The notes under the pieces are model-generated. The model was not told where the DNA came from. It was given only the letters and a program-made list of their open reading frames with translations, and ran no database searches. From Candidatus Eiseniibacteriota bacterium (GTDB taxonomy: Bacteria > Eisenbacteria > RBG-16-71-46 > CAIMUX01): 64,000 bases of DNA. The stretch lies in NCBI GenBank assembly GCA_016712505.1, contig JADJQY010000008.1:248001-312000 (forward strand), in the 5' to 3' direction. The translations under genes and the position numbers were made by a program. Positions 26,922-34,170 of the stretch are shown here, piece by piece; within the stretch, counting starts at the first letter, position 1, and every line of letters starts with the position of its first letter.

Positions 26922-27908
26922 ATGCGGATGGATGTCGAGGCGGCGGTGGCGGGCGTGAGGAACGGCGACAAGCGGGCGCTGGCGCGCACCTTGTCAATGA
27001 TCGAGGACGAGTCGGCGGAGGGGCGCACGGTCCTGGACCGGCTCTACCCGTTCACGGGGCAGGCGTACAAGGTCGGGATCACGGGACCTCCGGGGTCGGG
27101 GAAGAGCACCTTGACCGACCTGCTCTGTCGGCTACTGCGGGCGCGGGGCGAAACGGTGGGGATCCTGGCGGTCGATCCGTCGAGTCCGTTCAGTGGTGGG
27201 GCGATCCTGGGCGACCGGATCCGGATGCAGACCTTGGCCGGCGATCCGGGGGTCTACATGCGGAGTATGGCGAGTCGCGGCAGCCTCGGTGGGCTGGCCG
27301 CGGCCACCCAGCAGGCCACGGAAGCTCTGGATGCGTTCGGCTGTCATTGGATCCTGATCGAGACGGTCGGGGTGGGGCAGTCGGAGATGGAGGTGGTGGG
27401 GGTCGCGGACACCACGCTCCTGGTGCTCGTGCCGGAATCGGGTGACGGAGTGCAGATCATGAAAGCCGGCCTGATGGAGGCGGGCGAGATCTACGTCATC
27501 AACAAATACGACCGCGAAGGGGGCGATCGGATCGAGAAGGAAATCCACCTCCTCCTCGGTGTGCTGCATGAGCGGATGCCGGAGGGGGCGTGGTTTCCCC
27601 CGATCGTGCCGACGGTGGGGATTCGCGACGAGGGGGGAGAGGCGCTTCTCGCGGCGATCGAGCGTCACCGGGCCTTCCTGACCACCGATCCGGAGCGGGC
27701 GCGGGGGCGACGGGAGGAACGGGCGCGCGATGCCCTGCGAACGCTGCTCCGGGCACGATTGCTCGAGCAAGCGTGGGGGCATCTGCGGATCGAGGAGCGC
27801 TTCGATCAGCGGCTGCCGGAGGTGGTGCGCCGCGAGATCAGCCCGTACCGGCTGGTCGATTCGCTGCTCTCCGAGGTGTGGGACCGAATGGAGCGGGGGG
27901 CGAGCTGA
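26922..27908 (+). CDS. meaB: Methylmalonyl-CoA mutase chaperone GTPase MeaB
   Basis: A 328-residue G3E-family GTPase with P-loop GPPGSGKST (55-63), the conserved VDPSSPFSGGAILGDRIRM, ETVGVGQSE and a guanine-specificity NKYDREG. MeaB loads and protects adenosylcobalamin on methylmalonyl-CoA mutase. GAGGAG lies 6 nt before the ATG. It begins a cluster with an AMP-forming ligase, an ACP-GNAT protein and, at 30520, the B12-binding mutase subunit; the catalytic mutase subunit is 28 kb away at 58849. Confidence 0.94.
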   Translation: MRMDVEAAVAGVRNGDKRALARTLSMIEDESAEGRTVLDRLYPFTGQAYKVGITGPPGSGKSTLTDLLCRLLRARGETVGILAVDPSSPFSGGAILGDRIRMQTLAGDPGVYMRSMASRGSLGGLAAATQQATEALDAFGCHWILIETVGVGQSEMEVVGVADTTLLVLVPESGDGVQIMKAGLMEAGEIYVINKYDREGGDRIEKEIHLLLGVLHERMPEGAWFPPIVPTVGIRDEGGEALLAAIERHRAFLTTDPERARGRREERARDALRTLLRARLLEQAWGHLRIEERFDQRLPEVVRREISPYRLVDSLLSEVWDRMERGAS

Positions 27909-27919
27909 GCGCGGCCGAG

Positions 27920-29461
27920 GTGGGAGGCGCCAACCCGCAGGCTTCGGGGGGACGCGCGACCGCGCTCTGGGATGCGCTCTGTGCGCAGCAGGCGCGAACC
28001 CCGGCGGCGACGGCGATCACGGGACTCGATGGGGCGACCGGCGCGACGGGCGGTGGGACCCTGACCTACGCGGAGCTCTGCCGCTGTGCGGAGAGGGTGA
28101 GTGAGGAGCTGCGCGCGGGGGGGCTGACACCCGGCTCGGTGGTGGCGCTGGCGCTGCCGAACCGCCTGGAGTTCGTCAGCACCTTCTTCGCCCTGGCCCG
28201 CCTGGGATCGACGATCCTGCTCCTCTCGCCACGCTACGGTTCGAGCGAGGTCACGGCGATCTCCGCGCGCGCGCGGCCGGACGCCTGGCTGGTGGCGACG
28301 GGTTGCGCGGCGGCGCAGGCGCTGGCGGAGACCGCGCAGGCCGGCTCGGTCGAAACGCCGCGGCCGTGTGTGCCCGGAGTGGATCTGACCCTGCCTCGAC
28401 CGCTGACGGATCGATCTCCACTCGATCCGGCGGACGCGGTGGTGAAGTTCTCCTCCGGCTCGACCGGTGAACCGAAGGGGGTGCGGCTGGAAGCGCGAGG
28501 GCTGCTCCAGTCTGCAGCGGCGGTGGCCGAGACGCTGGAACTGAGAGAAGACGATCGGGTCCACGCGCGAGTTCCGCTGTTTCACTCCTACGGATTCGAC
28601 CTCGGTCTGCTCGCACCGCTCTTCCGTGGTGCCTCGGTGAGCGTCGGTGAGGGGTTCATTCCGCGCCTCGCACTACGAGAGCTAGGCGCGGCGACGGTCT
28701 TCCTTGGCGTCCCGAGCATGTATCGGCTTTTCCTCGAGACCAAGGGGACGCTCGATCCGGCCGGGCTTCGCTGGGCGCTCTCCTGCACCGCGCCGCTGTC
28801 GGTCGAGGTGATCGAGGCGGTGCACCAGCGATACGGCGTGATCGTGTCCGCGCACTACGGCGCCTCCGAGTGTGGCGCGATCACCAACCATCTGCCGGCG
28901 GAAGTGCTGCGTCGCCCGACGTCGGTCGGCCGCGCCGTCCACGGGGTCTCGCTCGCGCTCAGGGACGAGCTGGGCGCACCGGTTGCGGACGGAGACGAGG
29001 GCGAACTGCTGGTCGGCACTCTGGGTCTCGCTCGTGGTCTGCTCGGCTACGATGCGGACGAGCTGCTGTTCGAGGAGGGACCGGAGGGGCGACGCTACCG
29101 CACGAGCGATCTGGGACGCATCGACGATGACGGCTACCTCACGCTGCTGGGTCGTCGCGATCAGTTGATCAACATCGGGGGGCTCAAGGTATCGCCGGTG
29201 GAGGTCGAATCTGTCCTGGAGTCCCATCCCGCGGTGCGCGAGGCGCTGGTGCGCGAGCAAAGAGGGGCCAGCGGCGAAGCGTTCGTCTCCGCCCTGGTGA
29301 CGCTCCGGGGGCAGGCGGCTGAGTCAGAACTGATTCGGCACTGCCACGGCCGGCTCGCCGACCACAAGATCCCGAGGCGGGTGGAATCGATCGACGTCCT
29401 GCCTCGCACACCGGGGGGCAAGCTCGACCGCCGCGCGGTCGGCGAAGGAGGCTATCGCTGA
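27920..29461 (+). CDS. AMP-forming acyl-CoA/acyl-ACP ligase
   Basis: An ANL-superfamily adenylating enzyme of about 513 residues. The signature motifs are the P-loop KFSSGSTGEPKGV, HSYGFDLGLL, YGASECGAI, the hinge RTSDLGRIDDDGYLTLLGR, QLINIGGLKVSPVEVE, and the C-terminal catalytic Lys in TPGGKLDR. It activates a carboxylic acid as acyl-AMP and transfers it to a thiol. Because the next gene encodes a carrier domain, the natural acceptor may be that ACP rather than CoA. The start is uncertain: GTG 27920 (12 bp after meaB) is used, with GTG 27878 in meaB as an alternative. The stop overlaps the next gene. Confidence 0.88.
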   Translation: MGGANPQASGGRATALWDALCAQQARTPAATAITGLDGATGATGGGTLTYAELCRCAERVSEELRAGGLTPGSVVALALPNRLEFVSTFFALARLGSTILLLSPRYGSSEVTAISARARPDAWLVATGCAAAQALAETAQAGSVETPRPCVPGVDLTLPRPLTDRSPLDPADAVVKFSSGSTGEPKGVRLEARGLLQSAAAVAETLELREDDRVHARVPLFHSYGFDLGLLAPLFRGASVSVGEGFIPRLALRELGAATVFLGVPSMYRLFLETKGTLDPAGLRWALSCTAPLSVEVIEAVHQRYGVIVSAHYGASECGAITNHLPAEVLRRPTSVGRAVHGVSLALRDELGAPVADGDEGELLVGTLGLARGLLGYDADELLFEEGPEGRRYRTSDLGRIDDDGYLTLLGRRDQLINIGGLKVSPVEVESVLESHPAVREALVREQRGASGEAFVSALVTLRGQAAESELIRHCHGRLADHKIPRRVESIDVLPRTPGGKLDRRAVGEGGYR

Positions 29462-30414
29462 GTCGCGAGGAGATCGAGACGGCGGTACTGCAAACGCTGC
29501 GGGACACGGCGCTCCAGGGGAGCGGACGCGACGTGCCGCTCGACGCCCCGCTCGGCGGAGCTGAGTTCGGACTCGATTCGCTCGCCCTGGTCAGCTTCCT
29601 CACCGCGCTCGAATCGACCTTCGAGGTGGAGTTCGAGACCGCCCTCTGGGTCGAGCAGCAGGCGCTCACGCTCGAGCACCTGATCACGCGCATCGGGGCG
29701 CTCTCCCCGGTCGCCGTACTGTCCGGGCCGGCCGAGGTCGGGGAAACACTGAAGACCGCAGGGGACGGGGCGGATTCGGCCCCAACAGATCGGGGTGGTC
29801 GCGTCCTGCAGCGGGCGTTGGCGTTCGGGCGCCAGATCCGCTCCCGACAGGAGTACCTGATCCTGGAGAGGGATCTCCAGCAGACGGTGGTGCATCCTCC
29901 AACCCGCGTCAACGTGGAGGTCCGGCGCGTGCGACCAGAAGATGTGGCGGGAGTCGCGACGCTGTTCGGGCCGAGGCGCGGCGCGCGCAACGTCACCGAG
30001 CTGGGCGAGCGCCTTGCGGCCGGATATCACTGCCTGGGAGCCTGGGTCGACGGACGCTGGGCGGCGATCGACTACGTGACCGACCAAAGGCACTGGCACG
30101 GCTTCCTTCGCCTCGCGGTCGTGCCCGCACCGGGCCATGTCTACGGCTTCGGACTCCATGAGGCGCCGCGGCTGCAGGGGCTCGGAGTGGGGCTGACTCT
30201 CCTCGCCGCCTCGATCGACCTGGCGCGATCCCGGGGCTACCGGCGGCAGTTCACCATCGTCGAACGGGGGAATCAGCGGATGCTCTCGGCGTCGGTGCAG
30301 ATCTTCGGATTCCGGGTGGCGGGGCAGTTGGTCCGAGGGACGGTGGCCGGGATCTCGCGCACGACCGGCGGTCTGGGCGATGCGCCGCTTCGCGGGCGCG
30401 AGCTGATCCTCTGA
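29458..30414 (+). CDS. Acyl carrier domain fused to a GNAT acyltransferase, CTG start
   Basis: A 318-residue two-domain protein. Residues 1-80 are an acyl carrier domain with the phosphopantetheine Ser41 in FGLDSLAL. Residues about 125-290 are a GNAT fold with the acyl-CoA loop RLQGLGVGLT and the strand YRRQFTIVERGN. Only CTG at 29458 includes the whole carrier domain; it lies 6 nt after a perfect GAAGGAGG and overlaps the upstream stop (CTGA). The first conventional start, GTG 29533, would remove the first helix. The ligase probably loads the carrier, and the GNAT domain moves the acyl group to an amine or other acceptor. The product is unknown. Confidence 0.8.
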   Translation: MSREEIETAVLQTLRDTALQGSGRDVPLDAPLGGAEFGLDSLALVSFLTALESTFEVEFETALWVEQQALTLEHLITRIGALSPVAVLSGPAEVGETLKTAGDGADSAPTDRGGRVLQRALAFGRQIRSRQEYLILERDLQQTVVHPPTRVNVEVRRVRPEDVAGVATLFGPRRGARNVTELGERLAAGYHCLGAWVDGRWAAIDYVTDQRHWHGFLRLAVVPAPGHVYGFGLHEAPRLQGLGVGLTLLAASIDLARSRGYRRQFTIVERGNQRMLSASVQIFGFRVAGQLVRGTVAGISRTTGGLGDAPLRGRELIL

Positions 30415-30424
30415 GCCTTCGCTC

Positions 30425-30434
30425 GGGGGGGGGG
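30425..30434 (+). repeat. G10 homopolymer between ACP-GNAT gene and mutase subunit
   Basis: The longest homopolymer noticed in the window, 10 bp after the ACP-GNAT stop and about 85 bp before the B12-subunit ATG. It is non-coding; a length change could alter spacing of promoter or leader elements, but none was identified. Confidence 0.8.
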
Positions 30435-30519
30435 ACGGAACCGGCCACTTCCCGCTTTGACCCGCCGGAGAGGGCTTGCTAGCCTGCGCCGACAGCACAG
30501 GGCTGCCTAGGAGACGAAC

Positions 30520-30927
30520 ATGAAAGAGAAAATTCGAGTGCTCGTGGCCAAACCCGGACTCGACGGCCACGATCGCGGCGCCAAGGTGATCGCGACGGCC
30601 TTCCGCGACGCCGGCTTCGAGGTGATCTACACCGGCTTGCACCAGACGCCCGAGATGATCGTGGAGGCGGCGGTTCAGGAGGATGTCGACGTGGTCTCCC
30701 TGTCGGTCCTCTCCGGCGCGCATATGACGCTCTTCGCCCGCATCCTCGATCTGCTGCGCGAGCGCGGCGCGTCCGACATGCTGGTGATCGGTGGCGGCAT
30801 CATCCCGGAAGAGGACGCGGTCAAGTTGCGCGAGATGGGCGTGGCCGAAATCTTCGGACCAGGGACTCCCACCACTTCGCCGATTCAGTTCATTCGCGAC
30901 TGGTTTGCCAAGCGCCAGCCTGCGTGA
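30520..30927 (+). CDS. Methylmalonyl-CoA mutase, cobalamin-binding subunit
   Basis: A 135-residue stand-alone B12-binding domain: DGHDRG with cobalt-ligand H17 (DxHxxG), SLSVLSGAHM and GGGIIPEED, the three loops that hold the nucleotide tail. It pairs with the 545-residue catalytic subunit at 58849-60486, which lacks this domain, to form a split methylmalonyl-CoA mutase as found in archaea and several bacterial phyla. It is downstream of meaB. The ATG follows GGAGAC. Confidence 0.93.
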   Translation: MKEKIRVLVAKPGLDGHDRGAKVIATAFRDAGFEVIYTGLHQTPEMIVEAAVQEDVDVVSLSVLSGAHMTLFARILDLLRERGASDMLVIGGGIIPEEDAVKLREMGVAEIFGPGTPTTSPIQFIRDWFAKRQPA

Positions 30928-31030
30928 TCGGTTTTGCCGGGCGGGCGTCTTTCGCGCGCCCGGCCGCCCGTTCAGGGGAGGGGCCGACCGGGCGTCCCTC
31001 TTCGCGAAACCGAGCGCCTCGCCGCTCTTC

Positions 31031-31519
31031 CTACCGCTTTGACCCCGCCAGGAGCGCAAGCTGCTCCGCCCGCGGCTCGAACCAGGCGCCGAGTGATTCG
31101 CCGAGCCCCGACTCCACACCGCTCCACGCGGCGCGATCCGCCAGACCGACGAACGAGCCGAGGAAAAGTTCGATCGGTCGCTCGGCGTCCGGCGCCCCAG
31201 CGGCGACCAGAAGATCGTCGTAGCCGTCGTGATTCACATCGACCACCGCGACCGCGCTGCCGAAGCGGCTGTCGGCCCCGACGCCGCGGGCCTCCCAGAC
31301 CGAAATCGAACTGACTCCGCGTTCGCGTCCGGGGTAGATCCGTACCCGCCCCACCTCCGTGCCTTTCTCGAGGTAGTTCCCGTCGGCCACGACCAGATCG
31401 GCGAACCCGTCGCCGTCGAAGTCCCCTTCCATCTGGTCTTCGGCGCCGGCGGCGCGAGGGAGAGCGACGATCAACACCAGGCAGGTGATGAGGGTGCGGA
31501 GCGAGGACGTAGTCGGCAT
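31031..31519 (-). CDS. Small secreted FG-GAP repeat protein
   Basis: A 162-residue exported protein with a signal peptide (LITCLVLIVALPRAAGA) and two calcium-binding FG-GAP/VCBS-type blades (GDFDGDGFADLVVADG and DVNHDGYDDLLVAAG). An integrin-like propeller needs seven blades, so this is a fragment or a small domain protein. AAGGAG precedes the ATG. Function is unknown; larger FG-GAP proteins occur at 36363-37670. Confidence 0.75.
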   Translation of the reverse strand: MPTTSSLRTLITCLVLIVALPRAAGAEDQMEGDFDGDGFADLVVADGNYLEKGTEVGRVRIYPGRERGVSSISVWEARGVGADSRFGSAVAVVDVNHDGYDDLLVAAGAPDAERPIELFLGSFVGLADRAAWSGVESGLGESLGAWFEPRAEQLALLAGSKR

Positions 31520-31651
31520 GGTTGGGTCTCCTTGGGCGTTACCACTTGGGTCTCGACCGGGAGCTAACGAATTGTCGTGCCGAATGGTGGTCGCCGAGCG
31601 AATGATTCGAATCTGGGGAACCAGGTGAGGTCATGCCTGTAACGCATTGAA

Positions 31652-31663
31652 AATCAATTGATT
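31652..31663. promoter_or_regulatory. AT-rich perfect palindrome upstream of the FG-GAP gene
   Basis: AATCAATTGATT is a perfect 12-bp palindrome within the only AT-rich patch of the 279-bp gap between the cytochrome gene and the FG-GAP gene, about 130 bp upstream of the latter's start. It could be an operator; the regulator is unknown. Confidence 0.35.
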
Positions 31664-31798
31664 GCGCTGCAGCCGCATTGCGGTCCCATGGTCTCTCCCC
31701 GGGGTTCCGCCGAGGGGGTGATTCGGTGGGCGCGATTTGGCGGTGCGCACACCGAAACGCGGCGCGCGCACCGTGCCGGGAAGGGACGGCGGAAGCGG

Positions 31799-32582
31799 CT
31801 ACTCCTTCTTCTGCGTGGCGCTCTCCCACTCCTTGAGCCGGCGGGCCGCCCGGCCGTTCTTGGGATCGGCGGCCACGATCTTCCGCAGGATCTCGATCGC
31901 GGCGTCGGTCTCGCCCGCGCTGTAACGAATCTCCGCCTCGATCATCGGGATCATCGGGGAGGCGGGATTGAACTCGCGATTGAGCGCGAGGAGCGCCAGG
32001 GCATCCGCGGTCTTCGACTCCGCGGCCAGCCCCCGGGCAAGGTCGTTGAGGGCGTTCTCGCCGAAGTCGTAGCGGCCGCGGAGTCCGTCCTTCCGCAGCT
32101 CGCGGTAGAGCTTCATCGTCGAGTCGATCCCGGAGGCGGTCAAGGTCGCGCGCAGACGGGTGGCCAAGGTCTCGGGCACGGGCAGGCCGTGGTGGCAGGT
32201 CACGCAGGAGACCTCCACCTTGGGATCGTGCCGTTCCGGCAGGGCGCCGAGCAGGTCGGCGTTGATCTTCATCGTCATCTTCATCATCTCGCGGGCCACC
32301 CGCTTCGGTTGTTTGGCGTCGCTGGCCTTGTCGTCCTGCACGCCGGGGCCGTCCGCCTCGTCCACATGGCAGTGGTCGCAGCGCACGCCAAGCGCCGCGG
32401 TGAATCCGCGCATCGCCCCGATGACCTCACCGCGCGGCGTGTCCTTCGGGAACACCTGGAGATTGGTCATCGGCTCTTCCGGCTGTCCCGGCCCCTGCGC
32501 GATCGCGGGGTCGGGGGAGGAAGGAGGCAGTGCGCAAAGCCCCGCGACCAGGAGCGCAGCGGGAACCGAGACGAGCGAGCAT
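31799..32582 (-). CDS. Exported diheme cytochrome c with TPR-like tail; frameshift near start
   Basis: About 260 residues if one base is discounted. Two CxxCH heme sites (RCDHCH and SCVTCHH) lie in a segment NLQVFPKDTPRGEV..MRGFTAALGVRC typical of the reaction-centre-cytochrome-like family, with helical TPR-like repeats after (AESKTADALALLALNREF, GETDAAIEILRKIVAADP). The signal peptide (LVSVPAALLVAGLCAL) has no start codon in its own frame. The only good start, ATG at 32582 behind AAGGAGG, is one frame off, so a single extra base lies within about 20 nt of it, or the start is non-canonical. It is probably a periplasmic electron carrier. Confidence 0.72.
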
Positions 32583-32750
32583 GGACCCTCCTTGGGCGGA
32601 GACCGATGAGTGAGGGACGAGTGGTAATCGATCCGGGCCGATCCGGAAACAACTTTGCGCCCCGGCCTGCCGAGTGGCACCGGTTTTCGACTCGCTGCTA
32701 GAATAGCCTCCGCCCGCCGACGATCGGCGGACGAAGGAGAGTGCGACCCT

Positions 32751-33461
32751 ATGAGTCTGAACAAGACCGTACGCGACGCGGACGAGGCGCTCGAGCGGAT
32801 GGCCATTCCCGACGGCGCCACCTTGATGATGGGCGGGTTCGGTCTCTGCGGCATTCCGGAGAACCTGATCGCCGCTCTGAGGCGACGCGGGACCAAGGAC
32901 CTCACCATCATCTCGAACAACGCCGGCGTGCAGGACTTCGGCATTGGCCTGCTGCTCCAGACGCGCCAGGTGCGGAAGATGATCTCGACCTACGTGGGCG
33001 AGAACGAGCTGTTCGAGACCTTGGTCCTCTCCGGCCAGCTCGAACTCGATCTCGTTCCCCAGGGGACGTTCGCCGAGCGGATCCGCGCGGGGGGCGCGGG
33101 CATCCCAGGGTTCTATACCCCGACCGGCGTCGGGACGCCGATCGCCGAGGGGAAGGAAGTGCGGGTCTTTGACGGGCGCGAGTATCTTCTCGAGACCGCG
33201 CTCCGGGCCGACTTCGCCTTCATCAAGGCGTGGAAGGGGGATGCCTGGGGCAACCTCGTCTATCGCATGACCGCGCGCAACTTCAACCCGATGATGGCCA
33301 CCGCCGCCGCCAAGGTCGCGGTGGAGGTCGAGGAACTGGTCGAGGTCGGCGCGCTCCAACCGGACCAGATCCACACCCCATCGGTCTACATCGACTACAT
33401 CTTCCCCGGCAGCGGTTACGAGAAGCGGATCGAGCAACGCACCACGCGCCCGCGCGGGTGA
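32751..33461 (+). CDS. 3-oxoacid CoA-transferase subunit A
   Basis: A 236-residue alpha subunit of the succinyl-CoA:3-ketoacid CoA-transferase type (ScoA/AtoD family), with the CoA-binding Gly-rich motif MMGGFGLCGIPENLI and the family segments TIISNNAG and GGAGIPGFYTPTGVGT. GAAGGAG lies upstream of the ATG at 32751. The beta subunit starts 12 bp after its stop. It transfers CoA from succinyl-CoA to acetoacetate or related acids, linking ketone-body use to the TCA cycle. Confidence 0.95.
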   Translation: MSLNKTVRDADEALERMAIPDGATLMMGGFGLCGIPENLIAALRRRGTKDLTIISNNAGVQDFGIGLLLQTRQVRKMISTYVGENELFETLVLSGQLELDLVPQGTFAERIRAGGAGIPGFYTPTGVGTPIAEGKEVRVFDGREYLLETALRADFAFIKAWKGDAWGNLVYRMTARNFNPMMATAAAKVAVEVEELVEVGALQPDQIHTPSVYIDYIFPGSGYEKRIEQRTTRPRG

Positions 33462-33473
33462 GAGGCGGAGAAC

Positions 33474-34142
33474 ATGAAGAGCGGCCTGAGCAAAGAGCAG
33501 ATCGTGAAGCGGGCGGCGCAGGAACTGCGTCCGGGGTTCTACGTCAATCTGGGGATCGGGATGCCGACCTTGGTGTCGAACTGCATTCCGGCCGGGATGG
33601 AGATCGTTCTCCAGTCGGAGAACGGGATGCTGGGGATCGGGCCGTTCCCGTACGCGGGGGAGGAAGATCCGGATCTGATCAATGCGGGGAAGCAGACGAT
33701 CAGCGCGATCCCCGGGTCGGCGTTCTTCTCCAGCGCGGACTCGTTCGCCATGATTCGCGGCGGACATGTCGATCTCACCATCCTGGGCGCGATGGAGGTG
33801 GCGGAGAACGGCGACCTGGCGAACTGGATGATCCCGGGAAAGATGGTCAAGGGGATGGGCGGGGCGATGGACCTGGTTGCGGGGGCGAAGCGGGTGATCG
33901 TCACCATGCAGCACTGTGCGAAGGATGGCACGCCGAAGCTGCTCGAGGCCTGCACCCTGCCGCTCACCGGGCAGAAGGTGGTTCACCGGGTGATCACGGA
34001 ATACGCAGTGATCGACATCGAGCCGGGACGCGGCTTCGTTCTGCGCGAGCTGGCGCCGGGGCTGACGCGCGAAGAGGTGCAGGCGGTGACCGGCGCGCCG
34101 CTCCACGCGGACGGCGACATTCCGATCATTCAGGTGTCCTGA
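33474..34142 (+). CDS. 3-oxoacid CoA-transferase subunit B
   Basis: A 222-residue beta subunit with the catalytic Glu (E49) in LQSENGMLG and the segments VNLGIGMPTL and IPGSAFFSS. It forms the heterodimer with the preceding alpha subunit. Acetoacetyl-CoA produced could be cleaved by the thiolase encoded at 38409. It is convergent with the TPR lipoprotein gene 28 bp away. Confidence 0.95.
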   Translation: MKSGLSKEQIVKRAAQELRPGFYVNLGIGMPTLVSNCIPAGMEIVLQSENGMLGIGPFPYAGEEDPDLINAGKQTISAIPGSAFFSSADSFAMIRGGHVDLTILGAMEVAENGDLANWMIPGKMVKGMGGAMDLVAGAKRVIVTMQHCAKDGTPKLLEACTLPLTGQKVVHRVITEYAVIDIEPGRGFVLRELAPGLTREEVQAVTGAPLHADGDIPIIQVS

Positions 34143-34170
34143 CAGGTGACCTGGGTCGCGGGCGCCTTCC

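Noticed and set aside
30940..30980. GC inverted repeat after the B12-subunit gene as terminator
   Set aside because: Imperfect stem and no T-run on either strand.
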